Below are positions 10,127 through 17,825 of a stretch of DNA of 25,512 bases, piece by piece. The notes beneath the pieces are model-generated. The model was given only the letters and a program-made list of their open reading frames with translations. It was not told the DNA's origin and searched no databases. The stretch comes from Chara braunii (lineage: Eukaryota; Streptophyta; Charophyceae; Charales; Characeae): positions 196,867 through 222,378 of the forward strand of contig BFEA01000075.1 in NCBI GenBank assembly GCA_003427395.1. The letters are read 5' to 3'. Every line of letters starts with the position of its first letter. Within the stretch, counting starts at the first letter, position 1. A program made the translations under genes and the position numbers.

Positions 10127-10626
10127 NNNNNNNNNNNNNNNNNNNNNNNNNNNNNNNNNNNNNNNNNNNNNNNNNNNNNNNNNNNNNNNNNNNNNNNNNN
10201 NNNNNNNNNNNNNNNNNNNNNNNNNNNNNNNNNNNNNNNNNNNNNNNNNNNNNNNNNNNNNNNNNNNNNNNNNNNNNNNNNNNNNNNNNNNNNNNNNNNN
10301 NNNNNNNNNNNNNNNNNNNNNNNNNNNNNNNNNNNNNNNNNNNNNNNNNNNNNNNNNNNNNNNNNNNNNNNNNNNNNNNNNNNNNNNNNNNNNNNNNNNN
10401 NNNNNNNNNNNNNNNNNNNNNNNNNNNNNNNNNNNNNNNNNNNNNNNNNNNNNNNNNNNNNNNNNNNNNNNNNNNNNNNNNNNNNNNNNNNNNNNNNNNN
10501 NNNNNNNNNNNNNNNNNNNNNNNNNNNNNNNNNNNNNNNNNNNNNNNNNNNNNNNNNNNNNNNNNNNNNNNNNNNNNNNNNNNNNNNNNNNNNNNNNNNN
10601 NNNNNNNNNNNNNNNNNNNNNNNNNN
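10127..10626. other. assembly gap, 500 N
   Basis: Exactly 500 N, so probably a placeholder of arbitrary size. It is bordered by a G-rich stretch on the left and by 24 T (10627-10650) on the right, homopolymers that commonly break assemblies. Any reading frame drawn through it is meaningless. Confidence 0.97.
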
Positions 10627-10704
10627 TTTTTTTTTTTTTTTTTTTTTTTTCCGTTTATGTTTTTGATTTTTTTTTAAATAAAGAAAGACTTCAAAAAATA
10701 AAAT

Positions 10705-10755
10705 AAAAAATACAAGGTTGTAGATCTAAAAAAGATCTACAACCCTGTATTTTTT
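10705..10755. repeat. near-perfect 23-bp palindrome, loop AAAAA
   Basis: Arms 10705-10727 and 10733-10755 pair at 22 of 23 positions around AAAAA. The inner 12 bp are GGTTGTAGATCT/AGATCTACAACC. A/T-rich outer arms make the plus-strand transcript end in a T-run. It may be a terminator-like hairpin or a tiny nested inverted-repeat element inside the larger one. Confidence 0.85.
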
Positions 10756-10800
10756 GTTTTGTTTTTTGGTTATTTGTTTTTGGGGAAACAAATTCTCCCG

Positions 10801-10890
10801 CGCCCGCTCAAACACCGCTCAAGCGCTTTTGAGCGCGGGATTGAGCGGAGCTCAAAAATTTGAGCTCCGACCCCGCGCTCAATCAGTGCG
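10801..10890. repeat. subterminal CGCTCAA repeats and hairpin
   Basis: Several copies of GCTCAA and TTGAGCG alternate here, mirroring those at 9934-9995. The inner palindrome GGAGCTC.AAA..TTT.GAGCTCC lies at about 10847-10868. Arrays of this kind near the termini often serve as transposase binding sites in DNA elements; that role is inference. Confidence 0.7.
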
Positions 10891-10900
10891 CGGTTTCACA

Positions 10901-10910
10901 GGCCATAACC
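10901..10910. repeat. 10-base target-site duplication, right copy
   Basis: GGCCATAACC, identical to 9912-9921. Collapsing the two copies and removing 989 bases brings Gag N-terminal frame 11647-10955 and C-terminal frame 9911-8910 into the same register. Confidence 0.9.
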
Positions 10911-10954
10911 GGTAATCTTGAGGTTGTGTCAGGTATCGATCTCTTGGCTGCGAC

Positions 10955-11647
10955 CTATTCTAGGTAAGTGACCGGACCGGAGACAAACCCCATATTCTCA
11001 AATTTATTCTGGAGTGCGGCCAACTCGGCTTTCACCCTGGCTAGTAGTTCCAAGGAGTCTCCATCTTTTGAGTGATCCTCACTTTCTAGAAAGCTAGCGG
11101 CGAATTTCCACTCCATTTCTTCTGCCCCATCCATAATTTGTTGCATCGTATGGTTGACGGGGGAAAATTGCTTCCGTACTTTTGCCCTCAACACTCGACT
11201 GCGAAGCCCATCGATGAATAGATCTCTCCCAACCTTCTCGTCCCTCTCAGATTTGACAAATATTCTATAGAACCTACTGCGATATTCTGTAACAGATTCA
11301 AGAGGTTTCTGAACTCGGTCCTTCATCATAAAGAAAGCTTGTTCAGGGTGGATATAGTCGAACTTGTTCAGGAAGTCTCTTTCAAAGGTCGGGAGATCTA
11401 TCCAGGCGTAAGTGCTAAACCAGTGATGTGCATCCCCTCCCAATCTGGCGGGGATGTTGATCCGAGCTTCGTTGTTGTCATATTGTTGTGCACGTAAGGT
11501 AGCTAACCATGCCCCGACCAGATGGTGTGCAGGGTCGAAGATGTACAAATCAGGTGGAGTCGCGGGCCCACGAGCTCGGATGGGTGGCGCGGGAACAGGG
11601 GCCCCGCCTGGCTGTATATTGACGTTTTGTGCTTGATTGGCGTTCAT
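10955..11647 (-). CDS. gag: Gag N-terminal part (retrotransposon capsid)
   Basis: The frame of 230 residues starts at ATG 11647-11645, about 145 bases downstream of the primer-binding site. After an Ala/Pro-rich N terminus it has the retrotransposon-gag capsid pattern: DLYIFDPAHHLVGAWLATL, then LGGDAHHWF, TFERDFLNKFDYI, and SVTEYRSRFYRIF near the middle. A charged, helical C-terminal stretch ends at TAG 10955-10957. The frame stays open beyond this TAG into the target duplication at 10901-10910. The TAG may be the natural gag stop, read through or shifted at low frequency, or a decayed CAG. Capsid subunits assemble into the cytoplasmic particle where reverse transcription occurs. This is the longest intact coding piece of the element. 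Confidence 0.88.
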   Translation of the reverse strand: MNANQAQNVNIQPGGAPVPAPPIRARGPATPPDLYIFDPAHHLVGAWLATLRAQQYDNNEARINIPARLGGDAHHWFSTYAWIDLPTFERDFLNKFDYIHPEQAFFMMKDRVQKPLESVTEYRSRFYRIFVKSERDEKVGRDLFIDGLRSRVLRAKVRKQFSPVNHTMQQIMDGAEEMEWKFAASFLESEDHSKDGDSLELLARVKAELAALQNKFENMGFVSGPVTYLE

Positions 11648-11790
11648 ATTGGCGGTCGGTCGTCTGACCGATCAGTTTCTAAGTATTATAGGATCGCGTC
11701 GCGGCGCGTTCCGCTGTCTAGGCCGCCCTCTGTTCGCCAGATCGTTTTGTGAGACTTATTTACTTGCTTCTCTTATGAGCTCGCCACGTG
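11648..11790 (-). other. 5' leader between primer-binding site and gag
   Basis: A non-coding leader of about 143 bases in element sense. An imperfect stem with GGTCGGTCGTCTGACCGATC (11656-11675) lies close to the gag ATG, where packaging or dimerisation signals commonly sit. The function is inferred from position only. Confidence 0.4.
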
Positions 11791-11805
11791 TCGGCTCCGA
11801 TACCA
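11791..11805 (-). promoter_or_regulatory. primer-binding site (initiator tRNA-Met type)
   Basis: The minus strand reads TGGTATCGGAGCCGA at the inner edge of the 5' LTR. It begins with the TGG that pairs with the tRNA CCA end. It differs at one base from TGGTATCAGAGCC, the classical site complementary to plant initiator tRNA-Met. A tRNA ending GGCTCCGATACCA would match exactly and would have an A1:U72 pair, as eukaryotic initiators do. Confidence 0.75.
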
Positions 11806-13442
11806 ACCTCACGCCCAACGCGACTTCCTGATCGGAGTGGGATGGAGGCCTGGAAGTGCGAAAAAAGGGGTGTGCCAAGGATTTTAGGAAAGTGGGGGCT
11901 GAGTCCCAGGTCGGAACTGAGATCTCCTGTGGGCAGCTCTAGGGACAACGGTGCAAAATGGTACGTGCGGATCGTATCTGGCGTTTCCGCCTTCGCTGAG
12001 GAAGCTATGGCCTCTGCCAGTTGCGTCGTCGCGATCGGTCCCTTATCTGGTGGTTCGGTGGGACACCGTGGCCGTCGGGTTGGGCGGACAGTTGTCGGCG
12101 CCGCTCGTAACAAGCTTCCGATTCTGAGGAGGCGGGTTGTAAGCAGAGGCTGTGTATTCGCTGCTCTGCTTCGGTTCGGGCTCGTCGGGTGAGTCCCGAA
12201 GCCCGGTATGCCCGGTACTGCTGACAATCCTCACACAGTGGGCGGGGCCAATAGCGAGCTATAGAATTCCACGGTACCACTGTGAGCTGGCGATATGGAA
12301 GGAGGAGATGGAAGGGAAGAAAACTGACAGTAATAACGACGAAGCCCAGGGATATGCAGTACTGAGTATTGTCCGTATTTGGATAGTCTGGTCCCCAAGG
12401 ATCGCGAGTTATAGCCCAGTGGAAATCCCCCGCGCACAGTCTGTCGTTCTCCGACAAACAAGGGAATTCAAGGTTTCTCAAGTTTCCCCGTCGTCTGAGT
12501 TGTTCGCCTTCCCAGTACTCGCGATACTCCGGGTCCCTCAGGCTCTCACGATCGGTGCTCCCAAAGGGACTGTTCATAGCCATATCCGGCTAGCGAATTT
12601 GGTTTCTCGCATCCTGATGGTAGTTTTTTAGGTCGACTCATGTAGACGCGTGCGTACACTGCGACTCGGTTTTCTTGAAGTCGCGGTCATAGGTGAGCGT
12701 GCACATGAGCGAAAGCGAGAAAGACTCGGGCTTTTTGTGTCGAGGTAGCGGGGATGTCCTACATGCATGCAACTATCCTATCCATACTAGGTTGGGCGAG
12801 ATCTAGGATTCATGCTATTCAGGTGACGAAGGGAAAGGACGATAAGCGCATCATAGCACTCTGATAACGATCGAAGACTAACGATCAAACAAAAACATCC
12901 ATAGCGAGTGATTTCAATCAAATAGAGATGATTTATATAATTAAACAGACATCGCAAAACAAGATCGGAAATCCGAAAGGATCATCAATGAAAAAAAGTT
13001 CACATTCATTCCATGCATACATGTGAGACAAAAGTGATGGAGAAAAGTCGAGACAATTTACAAGGAAAAGTCAAAAAAGGCCGCAACAACATCGGTCGTA
13101 GCAGAAACCAAAATTATACAGATAAGCAAAAGGAAAGAACCTCATCCCACTCGCAACTGCTCTATCTCTTTCTCTCTCTCTCTACATCCCCCGATGCGGG
13201 CAGTCCGTCGCCTCGCATCAACACAAAGTTGTCACCCCGCTTGGTCCGAGCATGCAAGTCAGATTCGCGTGTGCGCCACAGTCCGTCGCGGCCTCGCACG
13301 TCAACCCCGCATACCTGACACCAGCTCGTCGGATCGCCCAGCTCTCTTGTCGACTCACCTCTCATGCGGACTCGTTAGCCGACCCTCACTAATTGCGCTA
13401 ACTCCAAAGTTCATAGAGAGCAATCTAGTCACGCTTGCAGAA

Positions 13443-13448
13443 TTTATA
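13443..13448 (-). promoter_or_regulatory. candidate LTR TATA box (right copy)
   Basis: Same context as 1803-1808 (minus-strand TATAAATTC after GCATGCATGC), conserved between the two LTRs. In this copy the nested 8.1 kb segment lies between the TATA-like box and the upstream end of the LTR, so U3 is interrupted. Confidence 0.3.
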
Positions 13449-13761
13449 GCATGCATGCTTGCGCGAGAGATACGGGATTAGGCCTAAGTGAGAAGGGGGG
13501 GGGGAAGGAGGAAGAGACTACGTTTTGCATGGCCAGGCCGCGGCGTGGGGGACATGGTCACTCTCCACACATCGATTTGAGCATGCAACGCCTTGGCCAA
13601 TCAGGTCATAGGGAGGCGCATGCACATAGCCTGGGAAAAGGAGGCGGGAAGAGGACGAGAGCAAGAAGAGATGCAGTTACAATTGCGCCCACCAAAATTA
13701 CAATTATACGCAAGATTAAGGGTGCGGTCCAGTCAGAGCCCGGTTCCTAGCACGGCTAATC

Positions 13762-13765
13762 GCGC
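13762..13765. repeat. GCGC target duplication at left end of the 8.1 kb insertion
   Basis: GCGC precedes TGTCG at 13766 and recurs after CGACA at 21911-21914. The uninterrupted left LTR has ACGTGC at the equivalent place, between GCTAATC and AAGCAAAG, so the right copy had an indel difference or the duplication is imperfect. Confidence 0.6.
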
Positions 13766-14229
13766 TGTCGAGCGCATCGGTCCGGCACCGCACGGGGCAG
13801 CGCGGGACTCTCCCGGCCGCGTCACGCAGGAGTTGGACTAATTCCTCGTCGCGAATATACATGGAGCTTCCATAAGCCGCTCCGGCCGAGTGCGCCAGCC
13901 ATACCTCTCGCGAGCCCCTACGAGAGGATAGGGCCTATGCGAGGCACAACTTACCTACACCTTACGGGAGCTGTCACCTCCCTTCGGTGGGCGTATCCCC
14001 CCCGAGCTACCAGTCCACAGTACGAAAGCTAATCAGTTGCAATCGCAGAGGTGGACCAGCCGAGGGCGTTTCTCGTTCGCTGTAGCATAGGGGGTACGCG
14101 CGGTAATACGTCTCTATCGGACCCATACGGGAACCGACATTTTGGGGGGCTGAAGTCCTAAGCATGGCTCGTCGTCGGTCGACTAGGACGCATCCCACAC
14201 ACCACGCGCATACCACTTTACGAATACAA
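13766..14229. other. left end of the insertion, GC-rich, no gene
   Basis: No coding frame of note. Several short hairpins are visible, for example CCTCTCG...CGAGAGG (about 13902-13926). A CCGACA at 14134-14139, like the far end of the insertion, was considered as an inner LTR end, but the preceding sequence does not match. Confidence 0.5.
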
Positions 14230-14690
14230 TAATAAAACCCACACACACATATACGAGGCAACACAATATAAACAACGCGACAACGCTCCTAGCCCCTCGG
14301 TGTCACGCACGAGACTTAATATAAATCCTTGCGGACGGAGGGCAGACTCATATCGACTTGCCATGCAAAACGTACGCAAGTGATCACAATGATGGCGGGC
14401 CATGTGGTACCCAAACTCACGCGGTCCCCGTTAATCGCGAGGGTTGCGTTCGACACTCAAGTGTCGACTGACGCGCGCCTTGAGGGTTAATCTCTCGACG
14501 TTGGACAACCGCCATGCGCGGTTGAAGACCACTCCCTCTTCTGCACCTTGTGCAGAGGGGTTGAGTAGACAGCTTTGAGCTGTCGTGGCAGTCGAACATC
14601 AAGGGGTTTGACTTTGACGGCTGCCACGGACTATAACGTCCAACTATGAAAACTCCAAAGAGCAAACGATAAGGAATAGGCCGAAGGCTT
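14230..14690. ncRNA. hairpin-rich unit, copy 1 (candidate structured RNA)
   Basis: Homologous to 14760-15245 but strongly diverged; aligned landmarks GCGGTCCC and GACACTCAAGTGTC lie 533 bases apart in the two copies. Visible stems: GACAC/GTGTC (14452-14465), AACCGC/GCGGTT (14507-14523), CTGCAC/GTGCAG (14541-14555), GACAGCT/AGCTGTC (14568-14584), and CGTGGCAG/CTGCCACG (14585-14628) enclosing a second stem. It ends in an A-rich stretch after GACTATAACGTCC. The minus-strand frames here show no known domain. The density of consecutive hairpins suggests a folded RNA, but strand and function are unknown. I found no group I intron core or hammerhead motif. Confidence 0.4.
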
Positions 14691-14759
14691 CCCGCTTAGT
14701 AAACAAAATCATAGTCCTGGGGTACCCTCCCTTTTTCGCGCGGCGTTGGCGACCTATAA

Positions 14760-15245
14760 CAATTTCAAACATTCGCCCATATGTGTCGGTCCCCTTGTAA
14801 TCCCATAACTTTTTACACACTAGGGCGGTAGGACGTCGCGCGCGGGATTTAAGTATAAAGTCGCGCAGCCGAGGACCTATCTCATACCAACCCGCAATGC
14901 AGGCGTACGCATGCAGTCGCAACGATGGCGTACTATGTAGTGCCCATAGTCAGGCGGTCCCTCGTGGATCCGGGTACCGCTTATGACACTCAAGTGTCAG
15001 ACTCGAGGTGTCGTGAGGATCTAATCCTTCACGACATTGCACGGTTGAAAGAATAGTCGTGCAGCCGCCGTGAGACCTCCGACCTTTGGTCTGAGCGTCT
15101 CGATAGGCAAGGCAAATAGGCTCTACGCGGGGGCAGGTTCCTTCCCTGCAGAGTCTAGGGCTTGGGATGTCCTGGACAAGGACCTCGAATCCCGACCCAG
15201 GACTAACGTCCGACTATAAAAATCTCTAAAAAGCAAAGGTAAAAA
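14760..15245. ncRNA. hairpin-rich unit, copy 2 (candidate structured RNA)
   Basis: Diverged copy of 14230-14690. Stems: GACAC/GTGTC (14985-14998), TGTCGTG.GGAT/ATCC..CACGACA (15009-15036), AGACC/GGTCT (15073-15092), CTCT..GCAGG/CCTGC.AGAG (15121-15153) and GGGAT.GTCCT/AGGAC..ATCCC (15164-15193). Hairpins fall at roughly corresponding places in both copies although their sequences differ: the second stem is TGTCGTG here and a G-U-containing TTGAGGG stem at about 14480 in copy 1. It ends in GACTATAAAAATC and an A-rich tail. A minus-strand frame at 14922-14644 looks mildly protein-like but matches nothing I know. Confidence 0.4.
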
Positions 15246-15279
15246 GAGAATCCCCCCTTTTCTCTCATGGCACAATCTG

Positions 15280-15350
15280 GTTAACCCTTATGCACAATCA
15301 CAGTGGTCTCTCAAAACACTCAGGGCACTTATGAATATATAAGGGTTAAC
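15280..15350. repeat. 12-bp inverted repeat, 47-base loop
   Basis: GTTAACCCTTAT (15280-15291) and ATAAGGGTTAAC (15339-15350) are perfect complements. The sequence directly after it, TTATGGGACG (15352-15361), is the second half of the core of the stem-loop array 1.5 kb further on. AGGGTTAA resembles telomere repeats, but only single copies are present. Confidence 0.8.
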
Positions 15351-15397
15351 GTTATGGGACGATCACTTCTCACAGTCACAATGGGGCTCCTCTCTGC

Positions 15398-15414
15398 TAT
15401 ATATATATATATAT
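15398..15414. repeat. (TA)n microsatellite
   Basis: About eight TA dinucleotides. The following bases, 15415-16010, are A/T-rich with no recognisable gene or repeat. Confidence 0.9.
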
Positions 15415-16009
15415 TTATGTGAGCGCAGACAGTCAAATCCCAAGTTCGAATCACCAAGCATACCTGCAATCACATCAAAGATTCAACCAAAAGGTCCACG
15501 CACTACACGGGGTCAACCCCAATAATCTTCAACACTCGTACCCATCGCTTTAGCCATGCAAACCCCAACCTTCTTTCCAACCCACCTTAATTAAATACTC
15601 AGTACCTTTGTTATATGGCCATTCAATAAAAGTATGGGTGAAACCTTAACGAAACAATGAAATCACCAGGGCTAAAGCCTTTTAGGTTGAGTGTGGAGGG
15701 CGAGTTGGAATCGAGTCGTAGACCGACAAATCGGCAACCGACCTGTTATCAATGATAACAGAAAGTGATCCTCAAGGGATCAAGCTGGATTTAGCCCTGA
15801 ACTTGAATCAAATGATTAAAAAAAAAGACTTGTAGCACACGGCAGACCAATCCCCAAGCTACGATCATAAGTGTATGGAGAATACAACTCCATAATACAT
15901 CCTCACTCAAAATCTCCCTATAAGCTAAACTTAAGTCTACCTCTAAGCCAGTGCTTAAGCCAAAGGTAGACCAATTGCAGAATCTTCCCTATTCAAGGCG
16001 GGTCGCCTG

Positions 16010-16640
16010 AATCGCCACCTGTCAAAATATAGTCTATCTCCTCTAAACTAAGAAAATTTTCGGCAGCGCTTCCCGTAGGAAAAGTGTCTTTCCAGAATTT
16101 GTATAAGCTTAAATATGAACGCAGAAATAATCTCTAACTCTGGAAAGTTAAATTTTGTCTAACTTCCTGAATTAGCACAAATTTGGGCAGCATTCTCTTC
16201 GGAAAAGGAGACTTCCTGGATTTTAACTAAGTCATGTATGAACTCCAAAGACAGTCTGAGTTCAACTTTTAGGCAGAATTTAACGAGCTCCTTAATTTTG
16301 TAGAAATTTCGGCAGCATTCCCTCTACAAAAGTGTCTTTCCAAAATTTATACAAAACTAAGTCCAAAGTTTGAAAATAACTTTGACTTCCTAAAGTTCTA
16401 TTTTGTCTAACTCTCTGAATTAGCAAAAATTTGGGCAGCACTCCCTTTAGAAAATGAGACTTCCCATATTTTAACTAAGTCATATATGAGACAAAACAAA
16501 ACTGAACTTTTGACAAGTCACAATTTAACTAACTCCTCGGATTTGTAGAAATTTCGGCAGTGCTTCCCGTAGAGAAAGCAGCTTGCCAAGATTTATACAA
16601 AGCCAAGTATAAGAAAAAATTTCAGAAAATGCGGGAATTG
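16010..16640. repeat. tandem array of about 124 bp, alternating A and B units
   Basis: Five diverged units are anchored on GGCAG at 16062, 16186, 16311, 16434 and 16556, giving spacings of 124, 125, 123 and 122. Units 1, 3 and 5 read TTTCGGCAG and continue with a fastener like CTTTCCARAATTTRTA. Units 2 and 4 read TTTGGGCAG and continue with GAGACTTCC and ATTTTAACTAAGTC. The true period is therefore a dimer of about 247 bases, a higher-order repeat of the satellite or subtelomeric kind. No coding potential. Confidence 0.85.
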
Positions 16641-16885
16641 ACCTAAGGAAATAAAAAATACTACAGAAAATGCAGGAATTGAAACTAACTCCTATCTCTC
16701 CAGCACGTGGCGAGCATCTAAAACAACTACCTATAAAACTGAAACTCATACTAGGTAGTGATCTCACTCAGCCACATGCAAGCCAAACCACAAAGGTAAG
16801 TTCTCTCACCATCCCAATTCATCTGAACAACCAATAGTTCATAGTCTTTCATGATTTAAACCCTTTACCCTGCTTACATAAGGCA
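16641..16885. other. A/T-rich spacer, no gene
   Basis: Between the 124-bp array and the stem-loop array. It includes a repeated CAGAAAATGC.GGAATTGA word (about 16622-16641 and 16664-16682). Nothing else is recognised. Confidence 0.5.
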
Positions 16886-17825
16886 TAAGGTCAGGTCACC
16901 CAAACTTATGGGACGAACCTTACTTAGCCAGGCATAGAGTCAGGACACCCAAACTTATGGGACGAACCTGACTTGCCAATGAATATACACAGACAAAGGG
17001 CACAAATACTTCTCTCTTCTTTAGGCATATGACTAGACCACTCTAGTCGCCCTGAACTGTTTAAAATATCCAGATTATATATAATTGTCTTCCCCTTTTA
17101 CATTTTAAGGCTGCATATAACTTAACTAACTTAAGTTCAACCTGCCCCAAGTTACCACAAATTTTATTCTTAGTTGTATTCTCTTCACATTGTGATAGGC
17201 TATAGTCAGAACACCCAAACTTATGGGACGATCTGATTAGCTCGTTCCTAATAGAACAGTAATATGATATAGCCAAGTTATAACCTTTGGGTTCCAGCAT
17301 GTGCAAGGCTTTGAGTCAGACCTCCCAAACTTATGGGACGTGCCTGACTCTCCACCTGATTCACTTTCTCTCTGGTTTGTTTGTGCGTGGCATGAGTCAA
17401 GGCCACCCAAACTTATGGGACGTACCTTGTCCTTAACCAAGTTCATTTTCTCTCGATCCCCAGCAGGAAGAAGCTGAGCCACCCAAACTTATGGGACGCG
17501 CTCAGACCTCCTCATTCATAGCCAAAGAAACAAGGTAAAACCCAAAATAAACAAGGCAGTCAAGCCACCCAAACTTATGGGACGTGCTTGGCTCCTGAAA
17601 AGTCAATCACAAACAGCCCCAACAAGTCAAAGCAATCAGACCACCCAAACTTATCGGACGTGTCTGATCCTTCAGGCAAAACTCATAGCACAGGGTCTCC
17701 CCAAACTTATGGGGACATCCCAGCCACCAAAGCAATCAGACCACCCAAACTTATGGGACGCGTCTGATGCTCCATGTAGATCAAAATAAACAAAGCACTG
17801 GGCCTCCCCAAGCTTATGGGGACCT
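16886..17825. repeat. array of eleven stem-loops with constant core and covarying outer stems
   Basis: Cores CCCAAACTTATGGG (inner stem CCCA/TGGG, usually followed by ACG) start at 16899, 16948, 17214, 17324, 17406, 17482, 17568, 17644, 17699, 17744 and 17806. Outer stems in order are TAAGGT/ACCTTA, AGTCAGG/CCTGACT, AGTCAGA/TCTGATT, GAGTCAG/CTGACTC, CAAGG/CCTTG, CTGAGC/GCTCAG, GTCAAGC/GCTTGGC and ATCAGAC/GTCTGAT. Unit 9 has weak GGG/CCC, unit 10 has ATCAGAC/GTCTGAT again, and unit 11 has TGGG/CCCA. Units 9 and 11 extend the inner stem to CCCC/GGGG, and unit 8 breaks it (TATCGG). From 17313 on, most spacings are 62-88 bases, like a decayed minisatellite. The flanks diverge freely while pairing is kept. 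I cannot tell whether the folded molecule is RNA or single-stranded DNA. Confidence 0.85.

Larger units (their letters stand above)
9922..10900. mobile_element. GC-rich terminal-inverted-repeat DNA element (MITE-like), gap inside
   Basis: The ends are TGTGAAACCG (9922-9931) and CGGTTTCACA (10891-10900), perfect 10-base inverted repeats bordered by a 10-base target duplication. Subterminal regions are packed with GCGCTCAA/TTGAGCGC words in both orientations on both sides. A 9-11-base duplication is typical of Mutator-like elements. Kyakuja-Dileera-Zisupton or hAT elements (8 bases) fit less well. No transposase is visible, but 500 N hide the centre, so its true length and content are unknown. 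The middle is very A/T-rich against GC-rich ends. It is younger than the gypsy copy it interrupts. Confidence 0.85.
11803..13765 (-). repeat. 5' LTR, downstream piece (before the 8.1 kb insertion)
   Basis: Direct repeat of 247 to about 2120 of the left LTR. It is about 6% different in the stretch I aligned. Relative to the left copy, the first bases are missing: the terminal TGTGACGC has gone and CCAACCTCACGCCC runs straight into the primer-binding site. It carries an insertion of about 60 bases near 13340-13395. It is broken at 13762-13765 (GCGC) by the nested element and resumes at 21915. Confidence 0.9.

Noticed and set aside
10031-10706. Plus-strand reading frames of about 200 codons
   Set aside because: They consist of the 500 N of the gap plus homopolymer.
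13766-14139. A short LTR at the left of the 8.1 kb insertion ending in CCGACA
   Set aside because: The sequence before 14139 does not match the sequence before 21910, and no copy of TGTCGAGCGC occurs near the right end.
13766-15245. rDNA or 5S-like sequence
   Set aside because: GC-rich and hairpin-rich, but none of the conserved rRNA words I could look for are present.
15420-15465. tRNA gene from the B-box-like GTTCGAATC
   Set aside because: The bases flanking the would-be T loop do not pair and there is no A box or acceptor stem at the right distance.
16886-17825. CRISPR-like array (constant word, variable spacers)
   Set aside because: Spacers are irregular (36 to 266 bases between cores), related to each other by decay and not unique, the repeat carries covarying flanks, and the setting is a eukaryotic retroelement.
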